Positions 41,701-50,387 of a stretch of DNA of 64,000 bases are shown here, in pieces (position 1 is the first letter of the stretch; each line of letters begins with the position of its first letter). A program made the position numbers and the translations under genes. The stretch lies in the NCBI RefSeq assembly GCF_027744825.2, contig NC_071334.1:30257937-30321936 (forward strand), given 5' to 3'. This DNA is from Synchiropus splendidus (taxonomy: Eukaryota; Chordata; Actinopteri; Syngnathiformes; Callionymidae). Under the pieces are notes generated by a model. It worked only from the letters and a program-made list of their open reading frames with translations, was not told the origin of the DNA and did no database searches.

Positions 41701-42459
41701 TATTATGTGGACTGCTAATTCTAGCTGTCGATGGAGAGGCATGTTTGTCATCTCTGATCTTTGGTTTGCAGCAAAACGGAGTCAACAGTCAGCAGATGGA
41801 CGATCTGTTCGACATCTTGCTCAAGAGCGGAGGTACGAATCTGTCCAGCATCTTTTACCCGTCGGGAGTTGTTTTCGGTTGTTTATATAAGTCTTCTCCT
41901 TTCAGAAATCCCCTCTTTCAAGTCTCCCCCAGAGCCTTCCCTCACCCCCCTCCAAACCGAGCTTCTCCCCCCAGGCTCCCCTCTTTCCCCTCTTCACTTG
42001 TCGCCTCCCAGAGAGCCAGCAGAGCCGCCACTGTCCGAGCCTTGCCCCCGCAGCGGGCGCCTGGAGGACTTCCTGGAGAGCACGACGGGGGCTCCGCTGC
42101 TGGGGGTGGAGCCAGACGGCGGGTTGACGCTGATCGACGACCTCCACAGCCAAATGCTGAGCACAGCTAGCATCCTGGACCACCCGTCCTCCCCCATGGA
42201 CACCTCTGACCTGGGCTTCTCCCCACACTCCACCGGCCTGGACTTTGGTGACCCCACACTGGACAGCATGGACTGGTTAGACATCTCCATGGTGGGAAAT
42301 GGAAGCAGCGGAGGAGTCCAAGGTGAGAGTGGAGTGGGAGGGGGAAGAGAGGGCGGCACGAGTCTGGCCCCGCTGGCACCTCACACTCCACAGAGCGTCT
42401 TTTCTACCGACTTTCTGGACAGTACGGACCTTCAGCTACACTGGGAGTCATGTCTGTAG
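8720..42459 (+). CDS. mrtfa: Myocardin-related transcription factor A (MRTF-A / MKL1), complete
   Basis: MRTF-A binds G-actin through RPEL motifs in the cytoplasm, enters the nucleus when actin polymerises, and coactivates SRF at CArG-box genes. Coding exons: 8720-8726, 12353-12523, 29602-29667, 33081-33136, 33306-33381, 34494-34655, 35379-35542, 36312-36455, 36562-36624, 37523-37707, 37937-38108, 38302-38682, 39177-40004, 40078-40284, 40357-40449, 40996-41139, 41248-41340, 41772-41832, 41906-42459. Total 3627 nt, all in phase: 1208 residues. Order: RPEL1 about 60-81; RPEL2 with RSRPERSELVRMHIL 109-123; RPEL3 with HRPGPIELVHKNIL 155-168; DEDSSDALSPEQ; poly-proline 238-250; basic region then KKLKYHQYIPPDQK; SAP domain 423-454; leucine zipper 602-640; Gln-rich about 655-825; QQMDDLFDIL about 1011-1020; acidic activation domain to 1208. 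The end LQLHWESCL marks MRTFA rather than MRTFB. It is longer than human MRTFA (931 residues or a little more, from memory), largely through the Gln-rich part. If the seven-base first coding exon is wrong, translation starts at 12364. Confidence 0.93.
8727..12352 (+). other. mrtfa intron 1
   Basis: A 3.6-kb intron between GTAAGT at 8727 and TTTCTGCAG at 12352. It holds the 39-bp tandem repeat at 11313 and three consecutive open segments in one frame (9361-9576, 9577-9810, 9811-10020), which have no recognisable domain. Nothing else is identified. Confidence 0.6.
11313..11428. repeat. 39-bp tandem repeat, three copies
   Basis: Units start at 11313, 11352 and 11391 with exact 39-bp spacing; each starts TCAATTTGCCTATAAGGACA. 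Copies two and three are identical over the unit and copy one differs at a few bases (ACATCCA for ACATTCT). Because 39 is a multiple of three, it yields a periodic open frame (QFAYKDTFFLMFS), which is a by-product and not evidence of a gene. Confidence 0.95.
13935..14012. mobile_element. possible hAT-like terminal fragment
   Basis: The segment ends GGTATGGGGACATCCCTAAT and is preceded by GGTGTTGGTGCCAATGCT. This GGTATCGG-rich stretch ending in CATCCCTA resembles the ends of fish hAT-type non-autonomous elements. A matching opposite end was not found; sequence near 13565-13600 (AAGTACGAGTA) may belong to it. Confidence 0.3.
14096..14310. repeat. CA-flanked dispersed repeat, copy A
   Basis: After a short CA tract comes TTTGTATTGCTATCTGTCTG, then CTCACCCTTAACC, a TAACTAGGACTTTGAACC-like part, CCTCAAATTGAGG and CTGTGGGGACCCG. 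The block 59165-59470 shares these landmarks in the same order and orientation, including CTCAAATTGAG and GTGGGGAC. I recall this type as a widespread teleost repeat next to microsatellites; its class is not known to me. Confidence 0.55.
15602..15679 (+). other. exon-like segment in mrtfa intron 2 (unassigned)
   Basis: A 78-nt segment is preceded by a pyrimidine-rich tract ending GGGACAG and followed by GTAATG. One frame is open and protein-like: SEYESLISPEGQTYQHGPEG then YDYSVR. However, joined after mrtfa exon 2 (phase 1) it hits a TAA almost at once, so it is not a coding cassette of the long form as annotated. It could be a chance match, a poison exon or part of an unknown transcript. Confidence 0.2.
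23952..23976. repeat. GT microsatellite
   Basis: Imperfect (GT)n tract interrupted by GAAT within mrtfa intron 2. Confidence 0.85.
24500..24605. repeat. dispersed repeat fragment
   Basis: Contains GGGTTGTGGGGGCCAATCCC and TACACCCTGGACAGGTCACC followed by AGTCCATCACAG. This GCTGGGAT / ACACCCTGGACAGG / CAGTCCATC pattern is one I recall as very common in fish and other vertebrate repeat tails. A related piece in the opposite orientation lies at 47905-47960. Confidence 0.6.
25600..25751 (+). promoter_or_regulatory. putative internal mrtfa promoter
   Basis: Sequence directly upstream of the alternative first exon. It has a TATTTAAAG element near 25627, which could act as a TATA-like box or as a degenerate CArG/MEF2-type site, and an E-box CAGCTG near 25642. 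Function is inferred only from its position before an exon that must begin a transcript. Confidence 0.35.
25752..25887 (+). CDS. mrtfa: Alternative first coding exon of mrtfa
   Basis: An ATG at 25752 (a second in-frame ATG at 25758) opens a 45-codon frame with no stop. It ends in AGCCTGAAAGAAG before a GTGGGC donor at 25888. The length of 136 nt leaves phase 1, exactly what the RPEL1 exon at 29602 needs, and the join reads HSLKE-VLQLKLQQRR. From memory, one mammalian MRTFB isoform has SLKEVLQLRLQQRR at the same place, so this is very likely a conserved alternative N-terminus of the MRTF family. The peptide is acidic in the middle (MEDDMDKSG). It would replace the first 59 residues of the long form (SPQSEAVADELQELSL region) and place RPEL1 close to the N-terminus. 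Seen: frame, phase and donor. Inferred: usage and promoter. The donor +4 to +6 bases are not the strongest consensus. Confidence 0.72.
29668..33080 (+). other. mrtfa intron between RPEL1 and RPEL1/2 linker exons
   Basis: AT-rich intron of 3.4 kb. It contains a run of 23 T at 32378-32400, a short inverted repeat around 30200-30232 (TTCTTTAC / GTAAAGAA) and short (ATTT)n runs. No coding exon or recognisable element. Confidence 0.6.
32378..32400. repeat. poly(T) run of 23
   Basis: Uninterrupted T homopolymer followed by AGGTAATTG. It could be the tail of a minus-strand retrotransposed copy, but no flanking SINE/LINE body was recognised. Length is likely polymorphic. Confidence 0.9.
33382..41771 (+). 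other. remaining mrtfa introns longer than 300 bp
   Basis: Introns 33382-34493, 34656-35378, 35543-36311, 36625-37522, 38683-39176, 40450-40995 and 41341-41771 hold AT-rich sequence and a short GT tract near 34300, with no further exon that I can support. The short introns 40005-40077 (73 bp), 40285-40356 (72 bp), 41140-41247 and 41833-41905 (73 bp) show the minimal size typical of compact teleost genes. Confidence 0.6.
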
Positions 42460-42461
42460 CT

Positions 42462-42464
<3 letters not shown>

Positions 42465-42534
<70 letters not shown>
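42465..42534. repeat. (CA)35 microsatellite in the mrtfa 3' UTR
   Basis: Seventy bases of uninterrupted CA dinucleotide begin five bases after the mrtfa TAG, followed by an imperfect CATACACAGACACAC tail. CA-repeat RNA is a known ligand of hnRNP L. Confidence 0.98.
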
Positions 42535-42539
<5 letters not shown>

Positions 42540-43580
42540 AGACACACGCTGTGTAAAGGCTCTGACTTGGCTTCACGCCGACTCGTCTGCTGTCTGTGAC
42601 TCTGCTGGTCTTCGGCACATGTGACCGTTTGTCTCTCACTGGCTGAATGAGGTGATGGACTGAAGTGGCTTGTGATTTTTGAATTAGACTTAAGGGATCT
42701 GCGCCGGTTCTGACCTGCAGGTCGACAGTTTCATCCCCTGGGAATGCAGAGGAGAGTGACTCCAGGGTTTTTGTGTCAGTGCCTCCTAAACTTTTGCACT
42801 TATGCTGATGCTGATTGGTTCAGGGGAGGGAAGGTTTCCAGACCAGCGCCACCTAATGTTGAGTCATTGATCAGTCGATGGCGTGAACAGAAAGGCAGCT
42901 GTCCGTGGAGAACTGAGCCCCGTCCACACTGGTCAGTAACTCTCCGTGTATCATTCAATTTAGAGATCCACATTTTGCAAATTGGAAATTCCCTAAACCA
43001 GCTAGTGGGTGACATCATGGCCACAAAAGTGGACTGAAAAAATCCTGATAATTATCCTGTCAATTGAAGTCCATCTTTGTAAGTATTCATTTCTGTCTCA
43101 TATCTACATGTTATTAACATGAGATGCAGCAAATGTATTTTATAGAAAAATATTAAAGCAACTATCAGACAAAATGAATGAATCCTATTTCAATTTGATA
43201 AAACTAATATTGCATGACCTGTTTCCCAAAGAAACATTTGTTCAACACCGGCAGATTTTATTTTATTTTTTTCCAAAAACATCCTTAACTCAATTTGAAA
43301 TTGAATGATACACGGAACTAAAACAACCGTCACAGGTTGGCACTTGCTATGGAAACAAACCATATCAGTGGTTTTAATAGAAGCCTCAGTGGAGGTGGAG
43401 TATTATTGGATACATTATGGTAGACCACTTTGTAATGCTGTATATGGGGTGTATATTATCAATTGTCCATATGACTATTTTTCTTTGCTGGATGCTTCGA
43501 GTCGAGCGGGCCAGCCGGGGACGGAGGCTTCCAAAAATACTTGGACCTTGACCGTTTTTTTAAAGAAAGAAAAGTTGGAA

Positions 43581-43586
43581 AATAAA
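43581..43586 (+). terminator. poly(A) signal, probably of mrtfa
   Basis: AATAAA within an A-rich cluster about 1.1 kb after the mrtfa stop, followed by T/G-bearing sequence (TGACGTGTTTGGT). Earlier A/T hexamers exist, so the true site may differ. Confidence 0.4.
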
Positions 43587-44379
43587 AAATAAAAAAATAT
43601 GTGAAAAATCTGAACTGACGTGTTTGGTATATGCAGTTTCACTGAAGGCTCACAGGGGGGCGGCATTGTCTTGGCTCTACTACATTTTCATCTTGCGACT
43701 CATTTCAAGACACATTCTGGTGTGAATGGATCGACTCTCTCAGTGTTTCTTTATGTATGACTCACACTCACGCGGTCAGCAGCAGATCTCTCTCTGTGAT
43801 CAGGTCACATCAGAAGGCTGCTGATGAACCCAATGAGCTCTCATGGGTTCAAAGAGCCACGAGAGGATGGGATGGTCTTTGAGCGTCACATCTGGGTGTC
43901 AACATCTCTTTGAATGTTTCTTCAAGATTCTTTGAGCGATGCTGAATTCACCACGTTTCCCGTCCGACTATGTTCTCACCATCTCTTGTGATCGCCACAT
44001 CATTTTGTGGTTTCTCACTTACCTCACCATGTTTAAGCTCTGTCATTACGTTTCTTTTCTGAAAATGGTCATTTATCTCAAAGGTTTAGAGCACATCAAT
44101 TGCTAAAACATGTATTCGAACTTGACTGCTCTCCAATATCTCGCAGCGAAAGCTCTGAATTCAATTCCTGCATTTGGAGGTAAAAACACTGAAAAGCTGG
44201 TGGTGTGAGTCACATCTGACCCGACTCAGTATCAGACCCGGGGATACGGAAACTAAACCATGCCGTGCTGAATCACCCGCATTTGACCACTGACCTCCGC
44301 TGGAAATGAATCAGAAGAGGAGAACCAGTGTGCGTAGCCCAGTATGAAGGTGGTTTGGACCCCGACTCTGTCCAAGCCG

Positions 44380-44560
44380 CTCTGGATCAGAGGATCATTA
44401 CCAACTCTAGATGTCTGACGGGAGGATCACTTGAATGGTTATGGGCGCTATTTGCAAATGAGCTGCGACACTTCTGTTATAGACGGCGACACAGACTGTC
44501 AGAATCAATAGGAAGGTCGTTTATCATCCCTGAACCGTTTATTAGCTCTTTAAAAAAGTC
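44380..44560. promoter_or_regulatory. candidate conserved regulatory element
   Basis: A compositionally complex segment in AT-rich surroundings. It carries a perfect palindromic POU octamer, ATTTGCAAAT, at 44450-44459, next to GGGCGC and ATCATCC/ATTAGC homeodomain-like motifs. Assigned from motif density alone. Confidence 0.2.
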
Positions 44561-46639
44561 GTGTATTTTATTCTGATTTTTATTTTAGGATTATCATTTT
44601 TTAAATTATACTGGGTCATGTTTTTTTTTTTTTGTTCTGCGGGAATCAGCTTTTCTAAATAAGTTTTAAAAAAAGGTATTTTAATTTATTAGATCAAATC
44701 TAAATATGTTTGATGGATATCCAGAAAATGGTTTTGCAGTTTATTTTGCCTCTTACTTTTGACTCGAGTGTATTTTTAAGAACGTTTGTGGCAAATCAGC
44801 TTCCTTATTAAAATCTGGCAGAGCATCTGTCCGTCACCTGCCGGCGGCTGTGCAACACAAAAGCTCCTGAGACACAGAGTTAGCACGAGATGGTGCTTAG
44901 ACTCCCAACAGTCAGAATGCAGTGAAACATTTCTCTGGTGCTCCTCACCTAGATGCTGGTTGCCAGTCCTTTACTGAGACTCAGATGCATTCCCATGAGT
45001 TTCTCTTGCTATCTTTCAGATGAACTCAGGAAAGGCTGTTCATTCAGATACTCTCTCAATGATGTTTGAGCTCTAGTGGAGATGGAGGCGAGGAGTCCGG
45101 AAACTTCTCTAGTCTGCCACTCGTTCCTATTATTATGTAACGTTGGAGTTGTTTTGACATCTGATGCAGCAAAATCTCCTAATCCACTCATTAGCTCTGA
45201 AGGTTGCTTTGCACATGAGAGAATTCTGTTGTGTCTTCACAAAGACCATTCATCCTCTTCAGCCTCTCCATATAAGCAGGACACTATTTCAATTTAGAGG
45301 GAACTTTACATCCAGTCAGTCAACACAGTATCCAGCTTGTTTGCACCAGATTATGTTCCATCATGGGCCCAGATGACCCCAGTCCACCTCAGTGTGGCGG
45401 TCTGAGGCTGAAGAACCAAACACCTGAAGTCAGTCAAGCCATCTGGGAGACGCTCAGAGTAGACCAAAATGAGGTGAATCGGGCATCGTGCCTCCAGAGT
45501 GAGGGGTTGCAGACATGACAAAAAAAACAAACAAAGGAAGTCTGGGCCTCTTTTGTTGTTGGCTGCCCCAGCGACCCCAAAGCAAAGGGAAATGTTGTCT
45601 CTCCTGTGAGTCAGGCCCACCACACACTCAGCTGTCCACCTGAAGGACCTGAGTCTGTTCTGCAACTGCAGGAATATTTGCATCACGTCTGCACTGACAC
45701 CTCCTCCACTCGCACCAACAGGTTCCCGTGTCCGTGTCTGAGCACAAATCAATGGCTGGACTTCATCAATGGATTTTATGTCTGACCGTCAAACTCACTT
45801 GCTGTCGCATCACAGGAAACTCCAGCGGATCCGACCTGAGCTGTTCACGCGGGATCAAAGCAGCTAGCTGCGTCCACGGCGTCCATGTGACCAGCCCTCT
45901 TGCTCTGCAGGATCAGCTTGGCCGGGAGAAGCGGTCTGACCTCGAGCGCAGCATCGATTGTGACTGATATTTGTTTTGTTGTGACATCGCTGAGCGCAAA
46001 CTGGCACGGCACAGCGCTCAAGACACTGGGAGTATTTTGTGACCTGACAACCATGTTCATGAGGCCAGTCATGTGACTGGTCAAGACCTGTCACCCATCA
46101 TCACCAGCTTTTTACCACCCCAGGTTGACTATATATATATGAAAACCTAAATCCACGAACGCTTTACTGCATTTTCATGTATATTTGACAAAGAGCCACC
46201 CTTCCATTTGCAGTTGTTTAGTTTTAGCTAAAAAAAACAACCGAATTTCTTCAGTTAAATAATTTGAATATTTTAAAAATCTAATTCTTTTTCATACCTT
46301 TACATTTACACGTTGTCATTTTTTTCTTGAACTATTTTATTTGCTGTAACACATTTTGTAACACATAAACACATTTTGATTTTGGGGAACTTTCTTTAGT
46401 AGCATACGAAACATGCAAACAAAAGACAGTGCCTGAGATTCCAGAATTCCAGAGATGATAAAACTACAAAATAACTGGGTAATGATAACTGGGTTTTAGT
46501 TTGGTTCAGAGTCCTGGTTAGCGACAGTAGTTTCAAATTTACTTCTCGTGGTATCCAGCATTAATTTTGGCATTATATTTAAAGTCAAAGCCAAACTCTT
46601 CACCAAGAATGACAAAACAAAGCTTTCCCTTAGCAAAAA

Positions 46640-47215
46640 CTAGTATACTTGAAGTTCATCTTATGAAGTATACTTGAGTATAAAGTGAGTATGGTAAAAA
46701 AGTAGTGTCCAGACCATATACTCTTAGTTTACAAGGAAGTATGCTAGTTGCATACTTCCTTGTTTTTGTTTTCTTTGTTTACTGAAGAATAATTTCATGT
46801 ATTCAGTAAATAGTGTACTACTAGTGTTCTCGGTATATACTTCTCATCTACATTTCAATTATTCACTGTATATTAAAATACCACATTATTTATAGGTAAT
46901 GACATATACAGTATATACTTGTGCGCTTATTCTCATGATGAAGTAATTCAATGAAAACACAAATCAACCGCTGTCAAATGAGAACAAAACAATGTCGGAC
47001 GAAAGTTTCTAAGAATAATAACAAATATCTGTTTTTCACCCACTACTATGATCCTTTTCACAGTTTGCTTCTGGATCGCTTCAGTGATATACTTGAAATC
47101 CCTAAGATAAAATATAATATACATATACTTGAAGTTCATTTTATTAAGTATATTTGCGTATACTTAATAAAAAAGTACACTTCATTGTATTACTTTTAAG
47201 TACTTGTAAATGTAG
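46640..47215. mobile_element. MITE-like AT-rich element with internal duplication
   Basis: The motif ACTTGAAGTTCATCTTATGA followed by AGTATACTTGAGTATA (46648) recurs at 47127 as ACTTGAAGTTCATTTTATTA followed by AGTATATTTGCGTATACTT. Between them are many AGTATACT-type half sites and a perfect 14-bp inverted repeat (46731-46763). The pattern suits a non-autonomous DNA element; the superfamily is not determined. Confidence 0.5.
46731..46763. repeat. perfect 14-bp inverted repeat with 5-base loop
   Basis: Left arm ACAAGGAAGTATGC, loop TAGTT, right arm GCATACTTCCTTGT. Either a hairpin or the internal junction of the surrounding repeat. Confidence 0.9.
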
Positions 47216-47588
47216 TCTGTCAAAAACCTCCTCAGTTTTAGTATAAAATAAGTTTACTCATAGTACACCTGGATAGACGTCTTTTTGCTGAGGGTTACAT
47301 GTTACAAGATGACCTCAAACTGTGATTTCCAGAGCAACATTAGTAACTATAAAATCAGATTCATATAATTCCTTCCAAAAATGGCCCCCTGACTCGTAGC
47401 AGTGTGTCGGGAGCGGAGAATCGGTCAATCATCTAATGAAAGCGGAGCCAGTCTAGTGACGGTAGCTCTCCCAGGGCATGTGGTTGTTACCATGTAAGGG
47501 TCCAATTGGTGCCGCGTATCTGCATCTTCTTTGATTTTCTAAAGGTCAGCGTTGACAGCAAGGTCTGAGGGGGACTGGCGCACAATTA

Positions 47589-47610
47589 CACACACACACA
47601 CACACACACA
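47589..47610. repeat. (CA)11 microsatellite
   Basis: Perfect CA dinucleotide run followed by CGCATG. Confidence 0.95.
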
Positions 47611-47904
47611 CGCATGATCGGTGACAACAATAACTCCACTTTTAGAACCATTCAGCCTCATCTGTAGAGACTGTTTAGGAATTATCTTCCCTCCTGACTC
47701 CCTCAGCTACTTTGCTTTCAAAGATTGTAGATATTAGTGACGTCTCCTTTTCAGTGAGTGGAGTGAAAGGACTTCAGCGCCCTCGTATCTCGGAAATCAC
47801 AATGACTTATTTTTTGAGAAGTCCTTTTTCAGTGGGCGCTCCGTTTTCCTCCCACACTGACTGTAGTAGAGGTTAAAGAGCCTCTAATTTCTGTACAGGC
47901 GTGA

Positions 47905-47960
47905 GTGTTTGCCTGGCAACCTGTCCTGGATGTCTTTCGCCCCGGGTAGCTGGGATGAGC
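47905..47960. repeat. dispersed repeat fragment (reverse orientation)
   Basis: GCCTGGCAACCTGTCCTGGA followed by TGTCTTTCGCC and TAGCTGGGATGAGCTC is the reverse complement of the same kind of sequence found at 24500-24605. Confidence 0.5.
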
Positions 47961-50366
47961 TCATAAGGCTTGAAGGCTTTGGTCTAAACAGAAGGTGATA
48001 TCCATGAGGCCTTCCGTGGTCCACCCACTCCACCTCATAAAAACGCTCTTCACCGTGCGATCCACCGCAATAAAAAACACATCTATTCAAATGAAGCGTT
48101 TCCCAGCACTTTTCGGATTCCAGAATAGTTTAGCAGAGCCTGAACTTTGTGTGTCACGATACCGACATGTTTCAGGGGTGATCTGGTTTGTAGTGCATTT
48201 TACATTAAGTCAATTCCAGAGTGTAATAGGTGCCGGAGGGTTGATTATTTGGGTCAAAAAAGAAAAAAAACTGAGTTTTATGGGTTCGGAATTCTTACTT
48301 AAGACTTTGAAGAGTTCTGATTTGAGTTGACAACAGGCGGAACTGTACGCGGATGTGTTTCACGAGGAAGAAAGTTGTACCCCGCTACAAAACATGAATA
48401 ATTCTTCATTGTTGCACAGCTGCAATATTTAATAAGTCAAAAGCAGCAAACTAACACCAGCGGCCGACCTCATGCGTTTTGTGCTGTTCCCCACCGATGG
48501 CTGAGGACTGACTCCCTCTCCAGGCAGAACGAGGGGAGAAAACACTTCCCACCGTCACGTCTGATATCAACAAATCGAAGGCCGACGGGCCACGAGCACG
48601 AGGTTTTCCCTGGCCTCCTCATGAGAGACGTTTGAGATCTCTCACTGTATTCACTTTCTCAGCCGATTGTGTGATCACGCTCAGGTCCAGCAGCGTCCCT
48701 CTTGGACATCACACAGCCACGACGGGAAACATATTCGGGGACTGTGAAGTTTGGTGCGTGAAGTTGTCTTCAGACATCCCTTCCGTCCTTTCACCCGGCT
48801 CGGATTGGACAGTGAGATGGAGCTCTTCAAAACAGTCTGGGGGCTGATCCAGAGGATGTGGGGGTTTGATGACCGGATGTGCTGCTCTACTGACCCGACC
48901 TCAAATAAGTGGAAGGTCCCACCATCTGTGGTTTAAATCTATTTCTAAGTGAATGCAAATGCAGCACAGTGCTACACTGAATCCTGAGATGCAACTCAGA
49001 GACATCACATGTTCTGATGTGTCAGTGTAAGGCTGTACTCCTTCCTTAATGGTGTAGATCTTCCAATAAAAACGGTTGACATGAATCCTGAGGCCTGAAA
49101 GTTCGTCGCCATGGAAAGAGGAGGAGCATGCTGTCGAACTGTGTAGACATGACGCAGGTTAAAGAATGGAGGGTGTTATATCATAATCTCAAAAGCATCA
49201 CATTACTGTCAGTATTTGTTTAAATATTTCATATTTATTCAGTGTCTCTAATGTCCCACAGTCAGACATTGGTGGGTCATAGCCACCAGAACAATGTGGT
49301 TCAAATAAATATGGCTGCAGTCCTTTGTTAGCATGAGCCTGTGTTGACAAATGACTCAAATCTGATATTGCTCACAACTTCCTCACAAGCATCACACTGA
49401 TCTGCAACATCTATTTATGGTCATTTGTGAAAACCCAGTTTTGCTGATTTTTGAGACCTGATTTTATGAAAACACTTCCTAATAATGCTTTGGTTTAAAC
49501 AATGTCACTCCCTAAGGGTTTCTGTGTCAGTCAGTCTTTTCCTCTACAACGTTCCGATGATTTTAAATTCTCAGGAACTATTGAGAACAGTTGATTGAAC
49601 TTTCAACTTATCATCTGGAACCAGGAAACGTTTGAAGACTTGTGACTTCCTGTGGTGCCTGAGACGCCGCAGTGCAAGAGCGCCCGTCTTCACTTTGACA
49701 ACAAATTACTGCCACCTGCTGTCCTGTTTAGCCCATTGATATCAACAACATTTAAAATGCTAGAAAAGGTATCAGATTATGAGGGTGAAATATTTTCCGG
49801 AGCAATACAGTATATTTCTATACTCCAAGATTGGCCTCTGAACCTGGTCACAACTGCTCCTAAAACTGTTGTAGATGTACCTGAGAGAGTCGACAGAAGT
49901 ACTGGGCTTTTTACAGTGAAACTTCTGGAGGGGAGAAAAGTGAAATATATGGTCCTTACATAGCCCTTGCATTGGTGATTCAAGCAGTGTGTAGCAGCAA
50001 CTGTGTTGTGTTGCTAATATGTAAATGCGACCGCAGCCTCAGTTTACCAAGAAGAGCCAGGAGCCAGTGGAGACCTTCCGCAACTATATTATTGCACGGC
50101 TCAATGTAGCATCCCCAGCACTGTCATCATCGAGTGTAAATGAGACACACGTGGACCCCCACTCCTTCACCGCCTCCAGTGATTTTCATGTAGAACCACT
50201 GCTCCCTTGTGAGTCAAACCTTTGAGCTAAAGAAAGAGTAACCGCTGCACACTCACTACAAAGTCTGCCTGGGTGAACATCTGTAACTGGGATTCATTAA
50301 CATGCACAAGCATGAGCAGAGAGGCTGCCACTTTACAGCGGTCGCATTGCTCCGTACCAACATGTA

Positions 50367-50387
50367 TCTCTCTCTCTCTCTCTCTCT
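50367..50387. repeat. TC microsatellite
   Basis: About ten TC units followed by TGCAG. It resembles a pyrimidine tract plus AG, but no coding frame downstream supports an exon. Confidence 0.9.

Larger units (their letters stand above)
42460..43600 (+). other. mrtfa 3' UTR
   Basis: Begins with a long CA microsatellite five bases after the stop. The first clear clustered signals are AATAAA at 43581-43586 with overlapping A-rich hexamers. No coding frame of interest. Confidence 0.55.

Noticed and set aside
41902..42391. Minus-strand open frames opposite the mrtfa C-terminus
   Set aside because: GC-rich shadow frames of the activation-domain exon, whose plus-strand end LQLHWESCL is a recognisable MRTFA terminus.
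42299..42639. Open frames across the CA microsatellite (poly-HT and poly-CV)
   Set aside because: Dinucleotide repeats translate openly in several frames; no gene implied.
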